A DNA stretch of 48,699 nucleotides from Bacteroidota bacterium (GTDB lineage Bacteria > Bacteroidota > Ignavibacteria > Ignavibacteriales > SURF-24). The notes beneath the pieces are model-generated. The model was not told the DNA's origin and searched no databases. It saw only the letters and a list, made by a program, of their open reading frames with translations. The number at the start of each line of letters is the position of its first letter. The stretch's first letter is position 1. Shown here piece by piece: positions 43,370-48,699 of this stretch. The stretch is taken from assembly GCA_030706145.1 (NCBI GenBank), contig JAUZPB010000023.1, positions 1 to 48,699 of the forward strand. Direction: 5' to 3'. A program made the translations under genes and the position numbers.

Positions 43370-46195
43370 TTGAAAGGTAGCATTGTTAAGTTAATAATCA
43401 TCTTTTCCCTGATCTTCCCACAATACATTTTCGGGCAATTTTACTTTTTTGGTAGAAATAAAGTTCAATATGATACATTTGACTGGAAAGTATTAAAGAC
43501 TGAACATTTCGACATATTTTATTATGATGATTTCGAAGAAATGGCTGAAATTGGGGCATCTTTTGCAGAAGAAGCTTTTGCCGATCTGAAAGTAAAATTT
43601 AATAACATAATAACTACAAGAATTCCTTTAATATTTTACAATACGCATCTTCATTTTCAACAAACAAATACTACACCTGGATTTATTCCCGAAGGAGTAG
43701 GCGGTTTTTTTGAATTTCTGAAAGGTCGTGTAGTAATACCCTACCTTGGTTCAATTGACCAGTTTCGCCATGTAATTCGACATGAATTAGTTCATGTTTT
43801 TATGACCAACAAAGTCTATCATGTACTTACGGATCATAGAGTGACGACTGACCGTTATCCGCCATTGTGGTTTACAGAAGGTTTAGCAGAATATTGGTCA
43901 ACAACATGGGATACTCAAGCTGAAATGGTAATGCGTGATGCCGTGCTAAATGATATGTTTGTTGGCCTTGGAGATATGTATCAGATATACGGTACTTTTC
44001 AGATGTATAAAGAAGGGCAGAATCTTCTGGACTTCATTTCAAAGACATATGGAGAAGAGAAGATCTTATACATGATGGAGAATCTCTGGCAATTCGAGAA
44101 TTTTAATGAACTTATTGAATATACAATAAATAAACCAATAGAAGAAATAGATAAAGATTGGCTTTTCTATTTAAGGCAGAAATATTTTCCCTTAATGGCA
44201 AAGGATATTCCTCCAGAAAATGGAGCAAAGAAACTTACAAATATGGGATTCAACTTTTCACCATCGGTGTACAAAAAAGATGGCAAACCATATGTTTATT
44301 TTGTTGCAAACCGCGATGGGTATTCATCGCTCTATGAAATGGAATTAAAACAATTTGAAAAAGAAAAAGACAGGCCAAAACCCGAAGTACTAATAAAAGG
44401 AGAAAAGGAAGACATATTTGAAGCTTTTCACCTTCTTGATGCCTCAGCTAATGTTTCAAAGACAGGACTAATTGCATTTGTAACGAAAACCGGTGCTACA
44501 GATGCCCTGCACATATACTCGATTAAGGAAGACAGAATACTAAAGACCTTTCAGAACAGTGAACTAATTACAATGACATCTCCAAGATGGTCTAACGATG
44601 CAACTAAGATTGTTTTCCAATCAATTGACAGGAGGGGGTATTCCGACCTTTTTGTATATGACTTTTATACTGAAGCGCTTACAAGAATTACAAATGATTA
44701 CTATAGCGATATAAATCCTGTCTTTGGAGAAAACGACAGTACAGTAGTCTTTGCTTCAGACAGAACAGATGGAGAATTTAAGAAAAAGTATAACCTGTTT
44801 GAGTATAGCTTTAAGGACCATTCAATAAATTACCTGACATATTGTAATGCCAACAATCAAAATCCTGTATTTTCTCCGGATTTCAAGTTCCTGTATTTCA
44901 TTTCAGATTATGATGGGATACAAAATATTTGGCGGTTAGGGCGGGATGGTAAGAATTCACAAAACAATATGCAGCAAGTAACGAATTTTATTACAAGTGT
45001 ATATGATTTTTCATTTGTAAACCGGGATTCAATTGTTGCTTCAGCTTTCGAGAAATTCTCATTTCAACTTTATGATATAGATGTCAATAAAGCCAGAGAT
45101 TCAATAAACAGATTTGCTGCATTTGATTTTGCTAAAATTGGAGAAAAATGGATCCCTAGCATACTAAAGTCCGGTTCAATAAAAGGGAAGCTAAAGTATG
45201 AAAATAAATATACACTTGACTATGCACAAAGTCAGGTTACAACTGATCCGGTTTATGGTACACAGGGTGGAGCACTCTTTTCGCTAAGTGATCTGTTTGG
45301 AAACGACAATTATTTTTTTCTAATATATAACACAGCCGAAGTACAAAGCGAGATACTAAAAAGCTTCAATATTGCGATCTCAAGAATTAATATTGGCAAC
45401 AGGGCAAATTACGCCTATGGACTCTTCCATTTTTATGGAAGGCGTTATGACATACAAGAGTCAGATGAGTATTTCTTTGAGCGAAGTTTTGGTGGTTACT
45501 TTACTATGTTCTATCCATTGTCAACATTTAGGCGTTTAGAGGCAAGCGTGACTGTTGCAAATTCTGATAAGCAGATAATTGAAAATGTGTATTCAAGAAA
45601 GGCACTTCTGGTATCCAATTCAATTTCATATGTATTTGATAATTCTTTATCTGGTCCGACTGGGCCTCTTGATGGGATGAGGTATAGGCTATTGGCTAGT
45701 TTTACGAACGATGTAAAGTTTAGTAATGTAAACTATTTTACTTTTATAGCAGATTTCAGAAACTACTTGCGCCTTGGTTACAAAAGTGCATTAGCCTTCA
45801 GGTCGGCAATATTTTATAATGAGGGAAAAGAGGCAAGAAGATATTTTATGGGAGGCAGTTGGGATTTAAGAGGGTATGACCGGTGGTCAATAAGGGGTGA
45901 AAAGATGTGGCTTACATCTCTTGAGCTCCGTTTTCCATTGATTGACCTGTTTTTCATCAGATTCCCGGTTCTTGACCTTGGCTTTCCAAATATCCGGGGT
46001 GCTCTTTTCTTTGACAGTGGTGGAGCATGGGATCAAACATACAGAGAAACTTTAGGAAGTGTTGGCGGAGGTATCAGGATAAATCTTTTTAATGTAATAG
46101 CTCTTAGATATGATATAGGTAAAAAAATTGAAAACAATTATACCACATTTCAGAAAGGGCTGTTTTATCAGTTCTTTATTGGGTGGGACTTTTAA
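43370..46195 (+). CDS. Outer-membrane fusion: HExxH metallopeptidase, TolB-like propeller and Omp85-type barrel
   Basis: The 941-residue protein has a signal peptide ending near YIFGQ. Residues about 30-280 look like a peptidase-MA/gluzincin domain with HELVH (138-142) and the third-ligand region WFTEGLAEY (Glu170). Residues about 290-600 hold TolB/PD40-like blades (SPRWSNDATKIVFQS, NPVFGENDSTVVFASDR, NPVFSPDFKFLYFISD). From about 640 the sequence is barrel-like with DLRGYDRW, the RGY-type motif of Omp85/D15 proteins, then FFDSGGAWD and an end in GWDF. A surface or periplasmic protease anchored by its own barrel is likely. Translation begins at TTG 43370, 6 bp after GGAAGG. A BamB-like gene follows 33 bp later. 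Confidence 0.85.
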   Translation: MKGSIVKLIIIFSLIFPQYIFGQFYFFGRNKVQYDTFDWKVLKTEHFDIFYYDDFEEMAEIGASFAEEAFADLKVKFNNIITTRIPLIFYNTHLHFQQTNTTPGFIPEGVGGFFEFLKGRVVIPYLGSIDQFRHVIRHELVHVFMTNKVYHVLTDHRVTTDRYPPLWFTEGLAEYWSTTWDTQAEMVMRDAVLNDMFVGLGDMYQIYGTFQMYKEGQNLLDFISKTYGEEKILYMMENLWQFENFNELIEYTINKPIEEIDKDWLFYLRQKYFPLMAKDIPPENGAKKLTNMGFNFSPSVYKKDGKPYVYFVANRDGYSSLYEMELKQFEKEKDRPKPEVLIKGEKEDIFEAFHLLDASANVSKTGLIAFVTKTGATDALHIYSIKEDRILKTFQNSELITMTSPRWSNDATKIVFQSIDRRGYSDLFVYDFYTEALTRITNDYYSDINPVFGENDSTVVFASDRTDGEFKKKYNLFEYSFKDHSINYLTYCNANNQNPVFSPDFKFLYFISDYDGIQNIWRLGRDGKNSQNNMQQVTNFITSVYDFSFVNRDSIVASAFEKFSFQLYDIDVNKARDSINRFAAFDFAKIGEKWIPSILKSGSIKGKLKYENKYTLDYAQSQVTTDPVYGTQGGALFSLSDLFGNDNYFFLIYNTAEVQSEILKSFNIAISRINIGNRANYAYGLFHFYGRRYDIQESDEYFFERSFGGYFTMFYPLSTFRRLEASVTVANSDKQIIENVYSRKALLVSNSISYVFDNSLSGPTGPLDGMRYRLLASFTNDVKFSNVNYFTFIADFRNYLRLGYKSALAFRSAIFYNEGKEARRYFMGGSWDLRGYDRWSIRGEKMWLTSLELRFPLIDLFFIRFPVLDLGFPNIRGALFFDSGGAWDQTYRETLGSVGGGIRINLFNVIALRYDIGKKIENNYTTFQKGLFYQFFIGWDF

Positions 46196-46228
46196 CATAG
46201 TGAAATAAAATTTTTCAAGAACAATCAT

Positions 46229-47374
46229 ATGAAGAAGTATTCAAAGTACATTTTAGTTTTTATTTCGTTTTTGCTTTTGGCAGGGTGTTCAAGTGATATT
46301 TCTATTAAAAATGCTACATACGGTGAGCCCTCATATAAAATGTTTGGGAGGACCCCGGAAAGGAATTTTTATGTTTCGCAAAGCATTGGTGATTCAATAA
46401 GATTAAAGTGGAGTGCTGATATTCACGGGAGCTTTGGAAATACTTCTATTACTGCGATGCAAAAATATATTTTTGCTCCTGATTTATCCGGAAGAATTTA
46501 TGTTTTTAACATAGAAAATGGCAAAGAGCTAGGAGAGGTAAAATATAAGGGAGCTATTAATACTACTGCTTTGATTGATCATTTGAGAATAATTTTCCCT
46601 GTTATGGAGTTTAAAGAACCAAAGACAACAATTTATAATTATAACTTTCAGACTGCAAAACATACATCTGAGATTGAAGTCGAGGGGAATGTAAGGTCAG
46701 AGATTGTAAATATTGGTGAAGATATTCTTTTTGTAACCGAACAGGGAAATGCGTATAGATATAGTCTTACAAATGAAAAGATATGGGAGTATGCATCTAA
46801 AAACTTTATACATAGTATACCTGTTTTATATAACGATGCATATATTTTTGGTAATGATAAGGGTGAGATAATCTCAATAAATGCACAAACAGGAAAAGTA
46901 AACTATGCAAAGAAAACCGGCAGTGGCTTTGAGTGTGGATTTTCTGTCTCGGATAATATTCTTTATTGTGCAGATAATTCAGGAATGATCTATGCAGTTG
47001 ATATAAGTTCAGGTGAAACTATCTGGAAATTTAATTCAAAATACAAGATAACGCTAACGCCTGCAGCAGACAAAGAATTTTTATATGTGGGAAATTTAAG
47101 AGGGGAGATATATAAACTTGATAAAAAGACAGGCCGGTTTCAGTGGAAAGTCAGCACGAATGGAATAATTGACACTACTCCCATAGTTTTTGATGACAAC
47201 CTGCTACAACCTGATCTTAACAAGAAGCTTCACTTCATCGATAAAAAAACAGGCGTGATTGTAAAAACAATGTCTCTTGAGAATCGTGCAAAACTATCTC
47301 CTGTATTTTATGAAAATATGTTATTTCTTGGTATTGACAACGGAAAGCTTCTGGCTTTTGAAAAGTTTCAATAA
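46229..47374 (+). CDS. BamB-like PQQ-propeller lipoprotein
   Basis: The 381-residue protein has a lipoprotein signal with lipobox LLAGC and a propeller of PQQ-type blades: YIFAPDLSGRIYVFNIENGK, GEIISINAQTGKVNYAKK, GMIYAVDISSGETIWKFN, GEIYKLDKKTGRFQWKVS. The layout matches BamB, the propeller lipoprotein of the barrel-assembly machine, and the neighbour upstream carries an Omp85-type barrel. Whether the two interact is inference. The propeller could also serve other scaffold roles. Confidence 0.82.
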   Translation: MKKYSKYILVFISFLLLAGCSSDISIKNATYGEPSYKMFGRTPERNFYVSQSIGDSIRLKWSADIHGSFGNTSITAMQKYIFAPDLSGRIYVFNIENGKELGEVKYKGAINTTALIDHLRIIFPVMEFKEPKTTIYNYNFQTAKHTSEIEVEGNVRSEIVNIGEDILFVTEQGNAYRYSLTNEKIWEYASKNFIHSIPVLYNDAYIFGNDKGEIISINAQTGKVNYAKKTGSGFECGFSVSDNILYCADNSGMIYAVDISSGETIWKFNSKYKITLTPAADKEFLYVGNLRGEIYKLDKKTGRFQWKVSTNGIIDTTPIVFDDNLLQPDLNKKLHFIDKKTGVIVKTMSLENRAKLSPVFYENMLFLGIDNGKLLAFEKFQ

Positions 47375-47396
47375 TCATAAATATTGCGATCAATCA

Positions 47397-48131
47397 ATGA
47401 AAAAAATAAGCATAAAACTATTAATAATATTGGCTATGTGGTCAACTATTCTTATTGCTCAGGATAATTGCATATCAAAGCTTATAATAAATTCTACTGA
47501 TTCATCGGCGGTAATATATATAGATGGGAAAATGATGGGCCATGGGGCAGTAAAGGCTGATGTCTCAAAAGGCAAGCATATGATATATTCGAAAAGCGAT
47601 GTAAGAAAATGGAATGCCCATGAGGTATACGATTCTGTTTTAATTGATGACTGTGGCATTGAAAAACTAGTAAATTTAAGTTTTAGCAGGCAAGTATATT
47701 TAAGCAGTGATCCTATAAATGCCCAAGTATATTACAAAGATTCACTCATAGGTACGACTCCATTATATTTGTCATCTGAAATTTCACAAGTTGATCTAAA
47801 AAAGAAAGATTACCGGACCGAAAAAGTTGGTTTGGAAAATCTTTTACACAATGGTTCAACCATAAAACTGGATTTTATTGGAAAAGGAAACAGGAACAAC
47901 TTTTTTAGAACTAATATGTTTAAAATATTACTAGGCAGTGCAGTTGTGCTTGGAGGGACAGCTGCTTATTATAAACTAAAAGCAAATGACTATTTTGATG
48001 ATTACAACAGGACAGGAAAGCCATCGGCATTAGATAATACAAATAAATATGATAAGATCAGTGGAATAGCCTTTGGTGCGCTTCAGGTCAATTTTGGTGT
48101 TATACTCTATTATCTGCTTACCGAAGAATAG
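47397..48131 (+). CDS. PEGA-domain protein with C-terminal membrane segment
   Basis: The 244-residue protein has a signal peptide ending in ILIAQ, two PEGA-like repeats (SSAVIYIDGKMMGHGAVKADV near the N-terminus and PINAQVYYKDSLIGTTPLYL in the middle) and two hydrophobic segments near the C-terminus (ILLGSAVVLGGTAAYY and AFGALQVNFGVILYYLL). PEGA domains are surface-layer-type beta domains of unknown role. The frame is open upstream to 47277, but only the ATG at 47397 gives an export signal. Confidence 0.8.
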   Translation: MKKISIKLLIILAMWSTILIAQDNCISKLIINSTDSSAVIYIDGKMMGHGAVKADVSKGKHMIYSKSDVRKWNAHEVYDSVLIDDCGIEKLVNLSFSRQVYLSSDPINAQVYYKDSLIGTTPLYLSSEISQVDLKKKDYRTEKVGLENLLHNGSTIKLDFIGKGNRNNFFRTNMFKILLGSAVVLGGTAAYYKLKANDYFDDYNRTGKPSALDNTNKYDKISGIAFGALQVNFGVILYYLLTEE

Positions 48132-48315
48132 CTCGCAAAAGAAAATATTACCCATCTTTTTGTGAAAAAAAAAGAAAAGGACAGAAAATCCCATTAAAGT
48201 TTAGTGGTAATACTTAATAAATATTTAACAAACAATGGAAATAAATTTATTGCTATAGATATTTTATATCATTATTTTTCCCTTCCCAAAAAAAGATTAT
48301 CAGCAATAAAGTTTA

Positions 48316-48699
48316 ATGAAAACAAAATATTTACTATTCTTAGTCTGTTCTATGTTTTTTGCCCAGAGTCTTAATGCCCAGGATAGCGGGAAAAAACTTC
48401 AAAAAGTGACAGATGATGATAATTCCAAGTATACAAATGTTGGAAACATAGGGCTTACGCTTACAAATTTCGGTATGTACGGAAATGGTTTTACTGGTCA
48501 GTGGCCAAAACAGCCGTCATGTGAATATCCTTTAGGCAGCGGGATTGAACATATTTTCGCTGGCGGATTGTGGGTAGGCGGATATTTAAGCCGGGATGCT
48601 AATGGAAATGGAAAGTCCGGTCCTTATGTAACAACAGGAGCAGTTGATAAATCCTCTGTTTCTTCAAGAGGTGGCGGATTTGAATATACAAATCTACCA
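48316..48699 (+). CDS. Partial secreted protein of unknown function (3' end outside window)
   Basis: The frame runs from an ATG at 48316 to the right edge, 128 residues. A signal peptide ends in SLNAQ, then follows a region with GNIGLTLTNFGMYGNGF and GIEHIFAGGLWVGGYL. Proteins with this kind of N-terminus occur repeatedly in Ignavibacteriota genomes and are often large secreted proteins with a T9SS sorting domain at the end, which would lie outside the window. Function is unknown. Confidence 0.7.
   Translation, partial: MKTKYLLFLVCSMFFAQSLNAQDSGKKLQKVTDDDNSKYTNVGNIGLTLTNFGMYGNGFTGQWPKQPSCEYPLGSGIEHIFAGGLWVGGYLSRDANGNGKSGPYVTTGAVDKSSVSSRGGGFEYTNLP

Overview
The window is AT-rich chromosomal DNA that looks like Ignavibacteriota (Bacteroidota/Chlorobiota group), possibly a Melioribacter- or Ignavibacterium-like lineage. 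The evidence is a C-terminal type IX secretion (T9SS) sorting domain (26695-28053), a PorZ-like propeller at the left edge, a GWxTD-domain protein, Bacteroidota-style TadA, Tmk and YbbR proteins, and two bacterial microcompartment (BMC) shell genes. The assignment is inference; no 16S gene is present. Where promoters are legible they resemble the classical -35/-10 type with 16-17 bp spacers (gap, hbd-ackA, tRNA-Arg, BMC).

Layout. 1-1409 (-): cut-off beta-propeller protein. 1700-3805 (-): Crp/Fnr regulator, PHP phosphoesterase and ribH, closed by a terminator. 4087-6467 (+): gap and pgk. 6579-7804 (+): rhomboid protease and a small lipoprotein. 7824-10430 (-): long RecQ helicase. 10668-11879 (+): GT-C-like membrane protein. 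12062-14234 (+): hbd-ackA fermentation pair behind a palindrome-bearing promoter. 14427-15218 (+): SDR with altered catalytic residues. 15330-19000 (+): overlapping chain GWxTD, pdxA, methyltransferase, ftsE. 18989-20155 (-): adk and tadA, followed by tRNA-Arg(ACG), the classical TadA substrate. 20860-25132 (+): LytTR response regulator, porin-like protein and chemoreceptor. 25362-28053 (+): surface proteins (YadA-head-like/S74-like, then a T9SS cargo). 28118-28790 (-): PRC-barrel protein and a 49-residue membrane protein. 29129-34046 (+): membrane MutS-like ATPase, phosphoesterase-propeller fusion and an rRNA methyltransferase. 34212-38611 (+): upp, TPR protein, bifunctional Rel and ruvX. 38759-39648 (+): two BMC shell proteins. 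39872-43069 (+): ybbR, tmk and an S41 protease. 43370-48699 (+): protease-propeller-Omp85 fusion, BamB-like lipoprotein, PEGA protein and a cut-off secreted protein.

Most genes are housekeeping. The parts that deserve attention are: (i) an orphan BMC shell pair with its own promoter and terminator but no enzymes or vertex protein, whose second subunit has a non-glycine pore loop and a C-terminal domain that may bind nucleic acid; (ii) an outer-membrane fusion of an HExxH metallopeptidase, a TolB-like propeller and an Omp85-type barrel next to a BamB-like lipoprotein; (iii) a membrane-embedded MutS-family ATPase; (iv) several enzymes or receivers with substituted key residues (SDR, REC, S74-like, RlmL-like); and (v) a short leader ORF coupled to ybbR. 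No CRISPR array, insertion sequence, prophage or complete defence system was seen.
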